DNA of 35,091 nucleotides from NCBI GenBank assembly GCA_019313915.1, contig JAFDAJ010000027.1:1-35091 (forward strand), in the 5' to 3' direction. Below, in pieces: positions 1 through 7,628 of the stretch. The position numbers and the translations under genes are program-made. How positions within the stretch are numbered: position 1 is the first letter of the stretch; every line of letters starts with the position of its first letter. The notes below the pieces were generated by a model. The model was not told where the DNA came from, ran no database searches, and saw only the letters and a list, made by a program, of their open reading frames with translations. This stretch comes from Deltaproteobacteria bacterium. GTDB lineage: Bacteria > Myxococcota_A > Polyangia > Polyangiales > Houyiibacteriaceae.

Positions 1-504
1 TCCGTTCACCTCCAGGACCGACAAGAACGCTTGGTATGCCTCCGCCACCGTCACCTTGGTCGGAGCAAACACGGTCGCCTTGAGTGCGCGAAGCTTCGTC
101 GGCAGGATGAAGCGCCGCCCGGTCATGTTCGAGATCAGCCGAACCAAGTCGGGGAGCGCTGCTTCCTCGAGATTGAAGGTCACGCGGGTTCGCGGTGACA
201 TCGCCTTGAACTCGACCCCAGTCTCGAATTGCGGCAAGTCGTTCTCGAGCTCGTCTTCTTCGTCTGGAGCGGCTTTGGGCGCGGCTTTGGGCGCGGCTTT
301 GGGCGCGGCTTTGGGCGCGGCCTTGGGCTCGGCCTGAGGCTCTGGTGTGACTTTGGGTGCGGGCCGCAGAGGAACAGGCGCACTAGGAAGCCGTGTGGGC
401 GTGGTTTTCGGCTTTGCTTCGTCTTGTTGGGCTATCGCGCCATGTCCCAAGCTCAGCAGCAGCGAGCCAACGACCAAGCAAATGAGCTGTTTTCTAGAAG
501 TCAC
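1..504 (-). CDS. gspD: Type II secretion outer-membrane secretin GspD, N-terminal part (cut by window edge)
   Basis: This is the first 168 codons of the type II secretion secretin, the outer-membrane channel for folded exoproteins; the rest lies outside the window. The GTG start at 504 is chosen because GGAG stands 8 nt upstream and an uninterrupted frame follows. Residues 1-25 form a signal peptide (hydrophobic LICLVVGSLLLSLG, then AIA before QQ). Residues 26-90 are a Pro/Ala/Lys linker with five exact PKAA units (residues 60-79) followed by an acidic DEEDELEND stretch. From about residue 95 the sequence fits a secretin N0 domain (VTFNLEEAALPDLVRLIS, then ATVFAPTKVTVAEAYQAFL). It follows gspC by 35 nt, so the two are almost certainly co-transcribed. 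The long linker is unusual among secretins. The identification rests on the N0-like region and the gspC neighbour. Confidence 0.85.
   Translation of the reverse strand, partial: MTSRKQLICLVVGSLLLSLGHGAIAQQDEAKPKTTPTRLPSAPVPLRPAPKVTPEPQAEPKAAPKAAPKAAPKAAPKAAPDEEDELENDLPQFETGVEFKAMSPRTRVTFNLEEAALPDLVRLISNMTGRRFILPTKLRALKATVFAPTKVTVAEAYQAFLSVLEVNG
268..327 (-). repeat. Five 12-bp tandem repeats encoding PKAA in gspD
   Basis: Five near-identical 12-bp units encode PKAA repeated in the linker between the signal peptide and the N0 domain of the secretin. The units differ by only a base or two, which suggests recent expansion by slippage. Copy number could vary between strains without breaking the reading frame. 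Confidence 0.85.
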
Positions 505-539
505 GTTTCATTCTCCGCCTGAATTTCCCAAGTGGCGTC

Positions 540-1517
540 TCATTCAATGTTGTACTCGATGGCCATCTCTTTGTTCTGCCGTTTGATCGCCAGTGTGAGC
601 TTGTCTGCGGTGCGCAAACGCGAATACGCTTCGAGCGCGGTGTCAGGGCTGGTCATATCGAACCCATTGATCGTTCGGAGCATGTCGCCGTTTCGAACCC
701 CGAGACGGCCGAGCAAGCTAGTGCGGCGAATGCCGTAGAGCTTGACTCCGACGACACGACCATCCTCTTCGTGCGGAATCACCCGCGCCGACTTCATCAG
801 GCTCCCTTGATTCGCCAGGACCTTGTCGACCAAGCTGCGTTGGATGTTGAACTTGGTGTCGCTAATCTTCTCGATGTTTTCGGTGAGCTCTTCATCGCTG
901 AGCCCAGCTTTGCGCGCATCGGCTGGTTTGGCCGCGGCGGTCCTCTTGCTGGCCGTCGACCTCTGCCGCACGGCCTCTTCTTCTTCGAACATCAGCAGTT
1001 GGCACGCGCCGCTCGACCCAGTCATCACGACACTCGAGGACTGAACCGACAAGACCCGGGAGCCATCTACATCGGAGCCCTCGCGGTACAGCATCGTCTT
1101 CCCGTCGGTCGTCCCGGCGATTGCAGCGAACGACCATTCGGGAAAGCCAGCGCTCATCACGCAGCCCACGAGCCGCAGCTTACCTGTACACTTCGGGGGA
1201 GGCTGGTTGGGATCCCACTCGTCGACGGGTTCACCATCGGGGCCCAGCGCCACTTCGGGAAGAGGTTCGGCGGTCAGGTCGCCACGTGCCGAATCGAAGA
1301 TGTTTCTTCGGAGGATGATCGCGGCGTCCCGCTTGCGTTGGAACGGCGCGATCGTGCTGAGAATCGGCTTGCCTGACCGCTTGGCTCCAGCTGGATTCGA
1401 GGCGAGCAGCTCTGAGGCCAGAACACGCGTCGTTCCCTGCGCCAGGAAGAAAGCGCAAAGGGCGAGCGTTGCGAGGATAATCGCTACGGAGAACCGTCTT
1501 TCGCGCGGAGTTGCCAC
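540..1517 (-). CDS. gspC: Type II secretion inner-membrane protein GspC
   Basis: GspC links the inner-membrane platform of the type II secretion system to the secretin. The 325-residue product has a short basic cytoplasmic start (MATPRERR), one membrane segment at about residues 10-27, a periplasmic homology region at about 60-190 (it begins with ILRRNIFD and includes KLRLVGCVMSAG), a charged linker, and a C-terminal PDZ-like domain at about 245-325 (VKLYGIRRTSLLGRLGVRNGDMLRTINGF). This order is the standard GspC plan. Two cysteines in the homology region (CTGKLRLVGC) could form a disulfide. The gene lies directly upstream of gspD, the usual gspC-gspD order, and downstream of an NtrC-type regulator gene separated by 156 bp. 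No gsp genes other than C and D are visible here. Confidence 0.9.
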   Translation of the reverse strand: MATPRERRFSVAIILATLALCAFFLAQGTTRVLASELLASNPAGAKRSGKPILSTIAPFQRKRDAAIILRRNIFDSARGDLTAEPLPEVALGPDGEPVDEWDPNQPPPKCTGKLRLVGCVMSAGFPEWSFAAIAGTTDGKTMLYREGSDVDGSRVLSVQSSSVVMTGSSGACQLLMFEEEEAVRQRSTASKRTAAAKPADARKAGLSDEELTENIEKISDTKFNIQRSLVDKVLANQGSLMKSARVIPHEEDGRVVGVKLYGIRRTSLLGRLGVRNGDMLRTINGFDMTSPDTALEAYSRLRTADKLTLAIKRQNKEMAIEYNIE

Positions 1518-1673
1518 CGCAGGGTACTAGAGCAACCCCCGTGCCGAACTCTATTGGAGAAAACATCAATAATTTCGTGGTCAACGGGGCACTTCAGGCT
1601 GATTGCCATGGACAACGTGGCGGGCTTGATGCCCCCCAATTGACAAAATGACACGGCGAGGGGGCTCGGCCGT

Positions 1674-3032
1674 TCAGGCGCTCTCGTCGCCCTTCTCGGC
1701 GCCGAGTTTGCGATAGATCGTACGCGGCGAAATTCCGAGGAGTTGCGCGGCGAGTTGTTTGTCCCCCGACGTGTGTTTCAGCGTGCCGTGGATGACCCGC
1801 CGCTCGACCTCGCTGAGCGGTGTCCCAACCGGGAAGCTGAAGCTATCGACTTGTGGTTCGGCGCGAGCCACGGGGTCGGGCAGATCGGCGAGCTTGATGA
1901 CGCCGCTCTTGTTCAGAACCACCGCGCGTTCGATCACGTTCTGAAGCTCGCGCACGTTTCCCGGCCAATCGTATGCGATGAGCTGTTGAATCACGTCGCG
2001 TTCGACCGCCAAGGGCTCTTTCTTATTCTTCGCGCAGTAGGTCTCGACGAAGTGCTCGGTCAGCAGCGCGATGTCTTCGCGTCGCGCCCGCAGGGGTGGA
2101 CTGGTAAGCGCGATCACGTTGAGCCGATAGTAGAGATCCTCGCGGAACTCGCCAGCTTCGACCGCGGCATGGAGATCGCGATTCGTTGCGGCGATCAAGC
2201 GGAAGTCAGCCTTCTTGGTTTGGCCGCCAACCGGCTGATACTCACCCTCCTGAAGAACCCGGAGCAGCTTCACTTGCACCGCCGTGGATAGTTCACCGAT
2301 CTCATCGAGGAATAACGTGCCGCCTTCGGCCTCTGCGATGCGGCCGCCGCGTCGCGCGACGGCACCCGTAAACGCCCCCCTTTCATGCCCAAAAAGCTCC
2401 GATTCCACGATCGTTTCGGGGAGCGCGGAGAGGTTGACTCCGACGAATTTGCCTCTCCCACTTCGCTTGTGAATGAACCGGGCGATCAGCTCCTTGCCCG
2501 TCCCACTCTCTCCGAGGATCAACACGTTTGCCGACGAGGGGGCTGCCTGCGTCGCGATCTCGAGCGCGCTCCGAAGCGACGCTGCGGACCCAACGATGCT
2601 CCGGTCGCTCAGCTGTGAGAGTTGTTGCCGTAGGCCCTTGTTCTCGACGACGAGTTGGTGGCGTTCCGCTGCCTTGCGGACGGTCTTGACCATCTGCAAC
2701 CGTTTGAGCGGTTTCTCGACGAAGTCGTAGGCCCCGGCTCGCATGGCTTCGACCGCCTTTTCGACGGTGCCAAACGCCGTCATCAACACGACCTCTGCGT
2801 CGGGGACGACGGTCTTCAGCGCTTTGACGAGCTCGATCCCGTTCATGCCCGGCATCATCAAGTCGCTGACCACCACGTGCACCGGATGGTTCCGGCAAAC
2901 GTCCAGTGCCTTCTTTCCGCTCGTCGCGGTGAGCACGCTGAAATGCTCGCGCTCGAAGATCCGCCGGAGGGAGTCGATGTTGGGAGCCTCGTCGTCGACG
3001 ACGAGCACCGAGATTTCGCCTGAATCAGTCAT
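1674..3032 (-). CDS. NtrC-family sigma-54-dependent response regulator
   Basis: This is a two-component activator of sigma-54 RNA polymerase. The 452-residue product has a receiver domain (acidic pocket Asp13-Asp14, phosphorylation site Asp57 in VVVSDLMMPG, conserved Lys in EKPLK), an AAA+ domain with Walker A GESGTGKE near residue 176, the sigma-54 contact loop GAFTGA near 219 and a Walker B region GGTLFLDEIGE, and a Fis-type helix-turn-helix at the C-terminus (LLGISPRTIYRKL). The ATG at 3032 is chosen because the receiver begins there. The frame stays open a further 99 codons upstream, but that stretch is repeat-coded and has no domain. The conserved GAFTGA means it should be a working sigma-54 activator. 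No sensor kinase gene is adjacent. Its targets are unknown; the adjacent gsp genes are one possibility. Confidence 0.93.
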   Translation of the reverse strand: MTDSGEISVLVVDDEAPNIDSLRRIFEREHFSVLTATSGKKALDVCRNHPVHVVVSDLMMPGMNGIELVKALKTVVPDAEVVLMTAFGTVEKAVEAMRAGAYDFVEKPLKRLQMVKTVRKAAERHQLVVENKGLRQQLSQLSDRSIVGSAASLRSALEIATQAAPSSANVLILGESGTGKELIARFIHKRSGRGKFVGVNLSALPETIVESELFGHERGAFTGAVARRGGRIAEAEGGTLFLDEIGELSTAVQVKLLRVLQEGEYQPVGGQTKKADFRLIAATNRDLHAAVEAGEFREDLYYRLNVIALTSPPLRARREDIALLTEHFVETYCAKNKKEPLAVERDVIQQLIAYDWPGNVRELQNVIERAVVLNKSGVIKLADLPDPVARAEPQVDSFSFPVGTPLSEVERRVIHGTLKHTSGDKQLAAQLLGISPRTIYRKLGAEKGDESA

Positions 3033-3043
3033 GAAGGACTCTC

Positions 3044-3079
3044 TGTCAGCCAATGTTGACATTATGTCACGAGATGACA
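3044..3079. promoter_or_regulatory. Two TGTCA/TGACA inverted repeats before the sigma-54 activator gene
   Basis: Four pentamers alternate here: TGTCA at 3044, TGACA at 3057, TGTCA at 3065 and TGACA at 3075. They form TGTCA-N8-TGACA and TGTCA-N5-TGACA, ending 12 nt upstream of the activator start codon. Dimeric Fis-type activators often bind similar repeats (NifA TGT-N10-ACA, NorR GTCA-N3-TGAC are known examples). Autoregulation by the downstream gene product is a reasonable but untested reading. Confidence 0.4.
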
Positions 3080-3206
3080 AGTCGTCCGAACTTAGTGGCA
3101 TTAGATAACTAGCTGTAATCACTGATTGTATCTCCACGCAAGAGCGAGCGAAGTCGCAGCTCCACTGGAGATCGTTGCAATCTACGGGCCACCTCAAAAG
3201 AGCAGC

Positions 3207-3278
3207 GGCAGTGGCAGCGTCAGTGTCGGTGTCGGTGTCGGTGGCAGCGTCAGCGTCAGGGTCGGTGACGGCGGCGAC
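3207..3278. repeat. Degenerate hexamer array, twelve units
   Basis: Twelve consecutive 6-bp units share the pattern G(G/T)C(A/G)G(C/T), with three adjacent exact GTCGGT copies. The array ends on the first base of an inverted repeat at 3278-3296. A second hexamer array lies at 17816-17863. Both occupy minus-strand intergenic spacers. Confidence 0.8.
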
Positions 3279-3296
3279 ATACGGTTGTCCCGTATG
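3278..3296. promoter_or_regulatory. 7-5-7 perfect inverted repeat, operator-like
   Basis: CATACGG, a 5-nt centre (TTGTC) and CCGTATG make a perfect inverted repeat directly beside the hexamer array. Size and symmetry fit a dimeric repressor of the TetR or MarR type. It is over 240 nt upstream of the nearest start codon, so which gene it would control is unclear. Confidence 0.4.
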
Positions 3297-3463
3297 CATC
3301 GATTGCTCGACGAGGAGTAGAGTCTGCAATTTGGGAGCGCGATCCAGGGCCGACGTGACCGCTGACTTGCTTGCGCGTTAGTCGGACACACGATCAGGGC
3401 CCGAGGCCGCCTCGTACGTGTGGCGAGCCCGAACAGTCCCGTGCCCCGATCGTGCAGTCGCGT

Positions 3464-4573
3464 CTAATCCGCGTATGGAATCGCTTCGCAGGGTTCGTGC
3501 GCACCCTGCCATCTCATCAACGTCGTCTCCGGTTTCCCGTTGTCGTCGTACCCGATCACCGCATACGTCAGCCCGCTGTCCTGTCCCAGGTACTGCAGGT
3601 CCAAGTTGATCATCTTCACCCACGTTCCCGTGTTCACCAAGATGCGATCGTTGGGGAGTTGTAGGAAACGCGGGCCGTGGCTGTGGCCGACGATCAGGGT
3701 GTGGGCGCCTCGTATCTTGTTGAGCGCGCGAATCGCGCGTTCGTCGTAGCCGCCGCTGGTTATCTCGAGGACCTCTTCGCGAACCAGCCGCGGGAAGTTC
3801 ATGATGCGGTCGCGCCAGGCCTGGATCGTGAAGACGCGGTGGCGAAGGAAGTAGACGGTCGAACGCCATAGGAATTTCAACACAAAGCGCGGATCTAAGA
3901 ACGCCGACGACCAGAGGAATCGGCCCAGCGGCTGGATCCGATCGACGTGGCTTCGAATCTCTTTGAGCGGGTTCATCACTTCGAGAATCCACAAGCTTCC
4001 CCACGGCAACGCCAATACTTCGGTGCCGTCCCGCCGTGTGCGCGTTATCTGCGAGTAGTCGACGCGGTGAATGCGCTCGAACTGATGACCGTGTCGGATC
4101 TGGATGCCTTCGGGAAGGTAGTACGTGTCGGACGAGGTCACGAAGTGCACGCGTTCCGCAGCTTCGCCCGGCGCCACATATCGAAGAAAGAGCTCCTGGA
4201 CGCCGGAGAACCAAAGCTCGAGGTCGTGGTTTCCGGGAAGATAGGTCACACGGTTCGTTGGCTTCTGAAGAAACTCGCGGACGGCGAGCACGAACTTCGG
4301 ATGTCCGTCCAGGCATTGTTGTAGCTTGGCGATCGCGATCTCCTCGGTCACCTCGATCGGCCATTCGTCGGCGATCTTCACCTTCAGCAGGTCGAAGATG
4401 TCGCCGTTTAGAATCAGCTCGATACTACCATCCGCGCCTGCAAGCTGATCGTAGTAGGCGAGAAGCTCGACGAGTCGGTCATCGTGGATGAAGTCCTCGA
4501 GAGGATTTAGCTGTCCGCGCCGGGTCCCGGTCCCGAGATGCAGATCGCTGAGCACCAGTCGAAGCAGAGTCAC
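3464..4573 (-). CDS. Calcineurin-like metallophosphoesterase
   Basis: The 369-residue product is a metal-dependent phosphoesterase of the calcineurin-like superfamily. The motif series is complete: Asp10 and His12 in SDLHLG, LNGDIFD, LPGNHDLELW, a middle histidine in RHGHQFER, and the C-terminal VGHSHGPR. These residues normally hold two metal ions in the active site. A region of aromatic and basic residues (KFLWRSTVYFLRHRVF) between the motifs might contact membrane lipid, but there is no signal peptide. It lacks the LpxH-type GNRD motif, having GNHD, so I do not assign UDP-diacylglucosamine hydrolysis. It follows cysH by about 50 nt on the same strand and may be co-transcribed with it. The substrate cannot be read from sequence. 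Confidence 0.85.
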   Translation of the reverse strand: MTLLRLVLSDLHLGTGTRRGQLNPLEDFIHDDRLVELLAYYDQLAGADGSIELILNGDIFDLLKVKIADEWPIEVTEEIAIAKLQQCLDGHPKFVLAVREFLQKPTNRVTYLPGNHDLELWFSGVQELFLRYVAPGEAAERVHFVTSSDTYYLPEGIQIRHGHQFERIHRVDYSQITRTRRDGTEVLALPWGSLWILEVMNPLKEIRSHVDRIQPLGRFLWSSAFLDPRFVLKFLWRSTVYFLRHRVFTIQAWRDRIMNFPRLVREEVLEITSGGYDERAIRALNKIRGAHTLIVGHSHGPRFLQLPNDRILVNTGTWVKMINLDLQYLGQDSGLTYAVIGYDDNGKPETTLMRWQGAHEPCEAIPYAD

Positions 4574-4625
4574 CGTTCGCTACCTCTGGTTGAGGTTAAG
4601 CAATGCGGCGCAATAGGCCAGCTTC

Positions 4626-5378
4626 TTACAAGCCGCTCGATTTGAGGCTTTGGTTTTGCTCTTCGGTCAGGGGAAGGTGCAGCCCGCACTCCCGTGTTTG
4701 GCCGAGAATGCGACCGTCGCGCGGATCCATGTCGGCGGTCGTGGGAATCGTCGAATGATGGTCACCAATTGAGCGGTACCCCTGTTCGAACATCGGATGG
4801 TAGGGCAGATCGTGGCGCTCCATGTAGGAAGTCATCTGCTCGGTGGACCAGTGTAGGATCGGATGGATCTTGACGCGGTCGTCTTGGCGATCGATGCGGC
4901 GCAATCCCGCACGATGCTCGGTTTGCTCGGAGCGCAGCCCCGCCATCCAGCCCTGTGCGCCGAGCTCGCCAAGCGCCCGCTGCATGGGCTCGACCTTGTT
5001 GATCTGGAGGTAGCGTTTCACGCCCTCCTCCCCTTGTTCCCAGAGCTTGCCGTACAGCGCCTCCTGGCGAGCGGGAGACATCTGCGCGGCGTAGAAACGA
5101 ACGTCTAGCTCCAAGCGCTTGATCAGGTCGTCGGCGAATTGATAGGTTTCGGGGAACAGGTAGCCGGTGTCGACGCAGATGATCGTCGTGCGGGGAGCCA
5201 CCTCGTGTACCAGGTGCAGCATCACCGCGGAGGTTGCGCCAAAGCTCGTCGACGCAATCAGCTTGTCGCCGAAGCGTGCGGACGCCCACTTGATGAGCTC
5301 TTCGGGGGTCGACGTTCCGAAGGCTCGATTGTGTTGATCGAGATCGGGATCGACTGAGGCGACGCGGACAGCTTCCAT
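4626..5378 (-). CDS. cysH: Phosphoadenosine phosphosulfate (PAPS) reductase
   Basis: CysH reduces activated sulfate (PAPS) to sulfite in assimilatory sulfate reduction, using thioredoxin or glutaredoxin as electron donor. The 250-residue product has a PP-loop-like TSFGATS, a VDTGYLFPETY motif, INKVEPMQRAL, a WMAGLRSEQTEHR motif and the catalytic cysteine Cys231 in RECGLH. The paired cysteines that bind the [4Fe-4S] cluster of APS reductases are absent: the site reads GYRSIGDHHST, as in the PAPS-type enzyme of Escherichia coli. The substrate should therefore be PAPS. The ATG at 5378 gives the usual family length; a TTG at 5420 in the same frame would add 14 residues. It lies just downstream of a glutathione-reductase-like gene, which suits a thiol-dependent reductase. 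Confidence 0.92.
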   Translation of the reverse strand: MEAVRVASVDPDLDQHNRAFGTSTPEELIKWASARFGDKLIASTSFGATSAVMLHLVHEVAPRTTIICVDTGYLFPETYQFADDLIKRLELDVRFYAAQMSPARQEALYGKLWEQGEEGVKRYLQINKVEPMQRALGELGAQGWMAGLRSEQTEHRAGLRRIDRQDDRVKIHPILHWSTEQMTSYMERHDLPYHPMFEQGYRSIGDHHSTIPTTADMDPRDGRILGQTRECGLHLPLTEEQNQSLKSSGL

Positions 5379-5453
5379 GATGGTTCCGAGTAACTTGACA
5401 AGTCTGGTGCGGGTTTGCAACGCGTCCAGCCTTGAATGGCCACTCTAAACCCC

Positions 5454-5482
5454 CGATTATTCTTGACTGAAATAATCGACAA
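5454..5482 (-). promoter_or_regulatory. Candidate cysH promoter overlapped by an AT-rich inverted repeat
   Basis: A perfect inverted repeat, CGATTATT with its complement AATAATCG across a 9-nt centre (5454-5478), lies between the upstream flavoprotein stop and cysH. On the minus strand the second arm contains AATAAT, one base from the -10 consensus, and TTGTCG stands 15 nt upstream as a possible -35. The spacing is slightly short. A repressor bound to the repeat would block such a promoter, which fits sulfur-dependent control, though the regulator is unknown. The repeat is not followed by a T-run, so a terminator is less likely. Confidence 0.5.
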
Positions 5483-6820
5483 TCATCGGAGTGTGACAAA
5501 TTCCTCGGCCGAAGTTGGGTGAATCCCAATGGTCGCATCGAACTGGGCTTTGGTAGCTCCGGCTTTCATCGCTACCGCTAGCCCCTGGATGATCTCCGCG
5601 GCGCCGTGGCCAGCCATGTGGCAACCGATCACTCGGTCATTGGAGGCATCCACGACCAGCTTCACGATCGTGTGTCCGCTTCGTTCGCTCAGGGCGAGCT
5701 TCAAAGGCGTGAAGACCGACCTGTAGACACGAACGTCTTGGCAGCGGTGCCACGCCTCCGCTTCGGTCAGGCCCACGGTGGCGAGTTCCGGCTGGCAGAA
5801 CACGGCTGTCGGAATACTCGCGTAGTCGATCCGATGCTCACCGCTGCCGTAGAAATGATGCGCAAAGTGCATTCCCTCGGCGACTGCGACCGGAGTGAGC
5901 TGAATGTGATCGGTGACGTCGCCGACGGCGCAAATCGATGGCACCGAGCTCGTGAAGTCATCGTCCACGACGATCCCTCCGCGACGGCCGAGCTCGACCC
6001 CCATGTCGTCGAGCCCCAAGCCTTCGGTGTTGGGCTCGCGTCCAATCGCGAACACGGGAAAGTCGGTCTCTAGGAGTCTGCCGTTGTGTAGCCGCGCTTC
6101 GAATCCCGAGCCGCTCTTTCGAAGCTCCTCGACGCGTGTCTCGAGTAGGATTCGCATGCCTTTCGCTTCGAGCTCGTCGTGAAGGTGGCACCGGAGATCT
6201 CGGTCGAAGCCGCGCAAGATCTCTTCGCCCCGATGAACGAGGGTGACATCTACCCCGAGCGCACACAGCACCGAGCCAAGCTCGAGAGCGACGTATCCGG
6301 CGCCGACCACCATCATGCGGCTGGGTAACTCTTCGAGTGAGAACACCGCATTGGAAGTCAGGGCGTGCTCGCTACCCGGAATGTCCGGCACGATGGCCCG
6401 TCCGCCGGTAGCGATCAGAATCCTTTCCGCGGAGCGCTCCGTACCGTCGATTTCGATCGTATGGGGGCCCAGCAGTTTCGCCTGACCTTTCAATAGGTCT
6501 ACTCCTGCGCGTTCGAGAAGACCCTGGTAGATACCGTTGAGTCGCTCGACCTCACGGTCCTTGTTGGCCTGCAGCGTGGCCCAATCGAATGAGGCTTTGG
6601 TCGACCACCCGTAGCCGCGGGCGTCCGCGAAATCGTACGCATAATGAGAGCCGTATAGGAAGAGCTTCTTCGGAATGCAGCCGACGTTGACGCACGTGCC
6701 ACCCATCCGATCCATCTCGGCAATCGCCACTCGCGCACCGAGCTCGCTCGCCACCCGAGCCGCCCTCACGCCACCCGATCCCGCGCCAACGACGAAGAGG
6801 TCGTAGTCGTATTCAGCCAT
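5483..6820 (-). CDS. gor: Glutathione-reductase-type NAD(P)H disulfide oxidoreductase
   Basis: This cytoplasmic FAD enzyme probably reduces glutathione disulfide with NADPH. The 445-residue product has an N-terminal FAD site (VVGAGSGGVRAAR, residues 10-22), the redox disulfide Cys43-Cys48 in GGTCVNVGCIPKK, a second nucleotide site (VVGAGYVALELGS) followed by basic residues in HRGEEILRGFD that suit the 2'-phosphate of NADPH, the second FAD motif ICAVGDVTD, and the C-terminal active-site HPTSAEE with His434. The arginines after the second site and the HPTSAEE form favour glutathione reductase over dihydrolipoamide dehydrogenase or mercuric reductase. A related disulfide such as trypanothione- or bacillithiol-like thiols cannot be excluded. 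An AGGTGA ribosome site stands before the ATG. cysH follows, 104 nt downstream. Confidence 0.88.
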   Translation of the reverse strand: MAEYDYDLFVVGAGSGGVRAARVASELGARVAIAEMDRMGGTCVNVGCIPKKLFLYGSHYAYDFADARGYGWSTKASFDWATLQANKDREVERLNGIYQGLLERAGVDLLKGQAKLLGPHTIEIDGTERSAERILIATGGRAIVPDIPGSEHALTSNAVFSLEELPSRMMVVGAGYVALELGSVLCALGVDVTLVHRGEEILRGFDRDLRCHLHDELEAKGMRILLETRVEELRKSGSGFEARLHNGRLLETDFPVFAIGREPNTEGLGLDDMGVELGRRGGIVVDDDFTSSVPSICAVGDVTDHIQLTPVAVAEGMHFAHHFYGSGEHRIDYASIPTAVFCQPELATVGLTEAEAWHRCQDVRVYRSVFTPLKLALSERSGHTIVKLVVDASNDRVIGCHMAGHGAAEIIQGLAVAMKAGATKAQFDATIGIHPTSAEEFVTLR

Positions 6821-6871
6821 GCTTGCTCACCTCGAAATCTCGGGCACAGGTATGGCTGAGTGCAGGCCTAG

Positions 6872-7537
6872 TTACCAGCTCGCGAATTCGCGAAGCGCCG
6901 CCACCGCTGAAAGCTCAGTGCATCCGCCTTGCAGCAGGGTCATCGCGCCTTCCTCGGTCACGCCCACATAGAGCTCACGCGACTCGTCCGGCACGAGGGG
7001 AACCAGCCTCTCGCTCACTTCGGCCTTGGCCAAGAGCCCGTTCAGTGCGCGCACCAAAGCTCGTACGGCTACGGTTCCGCTTTCAGCATCCTCATCATCT
7101 TCGTCGGTGACGGCGCTGAAGTGTTCGCCCGCGCGCAAGACGAGCGGCCCTTCGTCGGTGCCAATGCGCTGAAGGTGCACCGGTGCGATCTCTGGATTGA
7201 GATTCGCCAAGGACGAGACGAGTTGATGTGCATTGACTGAGAAGTAGTCGTTGTGCATGAAGAAACGGTCGCTACTGCGACGGCGCGCAGCGGCAGAGGC
7301 ATCGTCGTTTCCGCGATAGTAGAGGCCGAGGATGTCGATGCGCCGTGCGTCGACTCGCGACTCCTCGATGGTGGACGCGATCACCGACAGCTGCCCGGTG
7401 TCGAGCTCATGGGCGAGCCCCGCAGCGTTGAGGAGTCGCACGAAATCCTCATCGCGCTTCGAGTACGGTGCGCTCTGTCCGCGAGGATGCAGCTCCTCGG
7501 CAGGTGGCTCGACCGACTCTTTCAGCGACGCTGTCAT
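6872..7537 (-). CDS. Conserved-looking protein of unknown function
   Basis: I do not recognise this 221-residue protein. It starts at an ATG behind a strong AGGGGG site and shows no signal peptide, membrane segment or metal-binding motif. The N-terminal half contains a Ser/Arg-rich turn (ASAAARRRSSDRFFMHNDYF); the centre has an acidic patch (VTDEDDEDAESG); the C-terminal third reads like a compact alpha/beta fold (ELYVGVTEEGAMTLLQGG). The phrases LYVGVTEEGAM and LVPLVPDESRE hint at a regulatory or scaffold role, but nothing supports a specific function. It lies between the UPF0262 gene and the gor-like gene, on the same strand as both, 51 nt before the gor-like start. Codon use resembles its neighbours, so it is likely a real gene. 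Confidence 0.75.
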   Translation of the reverse strand: MTASLKESVEPPAEELHPRGQSAPYSKRDEDFVRLLNAAGLAHELDTGQLSVIASTIEESRVDARRIDILGLYYRGNDDASAAARRRSSDRFFMHNDYFSVNAHQLVSSLANLNPEIAPVHLQRIGTDEGPLVLRAGEHFSAVTDEDDEDAESGTVAVRALVRALNGLLAKAEVSERLVPLVPDESRELYVGVTEEGAMTLLQGGCTELSAVAALREFASW

Positions 7538-7569
7538 GATCCCCCTGCAATTCAGTGTTCAACAAATGG

Positions 7570-7612
7570 GAAAAAAAATCCAGTAGTGCCAAACCGCACA
7601 GTTGTTCACTGG
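7570..7612 (-). terminator. Candidate intrinsic terminator after the UPF0262 gene
   Basis: On the minus strand CCAGT pairs with ACTGG across a 23-nt loop and is followed by A and eight T residues. It lies just after the UPF0262 stop, and a second inverted repeat (GATTCGC/GCGAATC, 7612-7638) overlaps that stop. The short stem is weak, but the T-run is the longest in this part of the window. If real, the unknown gene downstream has its own promoter. Confidence 0.45.
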
Positions 7613-7628
7613 ATTCGCTTACGACAAA

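Larger units (their letters stand above)
3033..3463. other. 431-bp intergenic region rich in repeats and inverted repeats
   Basis: This spacer separates the metallophosphoesterase gene from the sigma-54 activator gene, both on the minus strand. It holds four alternating TGTCA/TGACA half-sites next to the activator start, a 12-unit hexamer array (3207-3278), and a 7-5-7 inverted repeat (3278-3296). The minus-strand frame is open through much of it, but the coded peptide is a low-complexity Asp/Thr/Ala run with no recognisable domain, so I do not call a gene. No clear terminator for the metallophosphoesterase gene was found. Confidence 0.7.

Noticed and set aside
1518-1673. A sigma-54 promoter between the activator gene and gspC
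   Set aside because: I looked for TGGCAC-N5-TTGC on the minus strand; only a poor partial match (TGGCAAT without the TTGC element) was found.
3033-3329. A 99-codon upstream extension of the sigma-54 activator frame
   Set aside because: It is coded by hexamer repeats and gives a low-complexity Asp/Thr/Ala peptide; the receiver domain begins naturally at the ATG at 3032.
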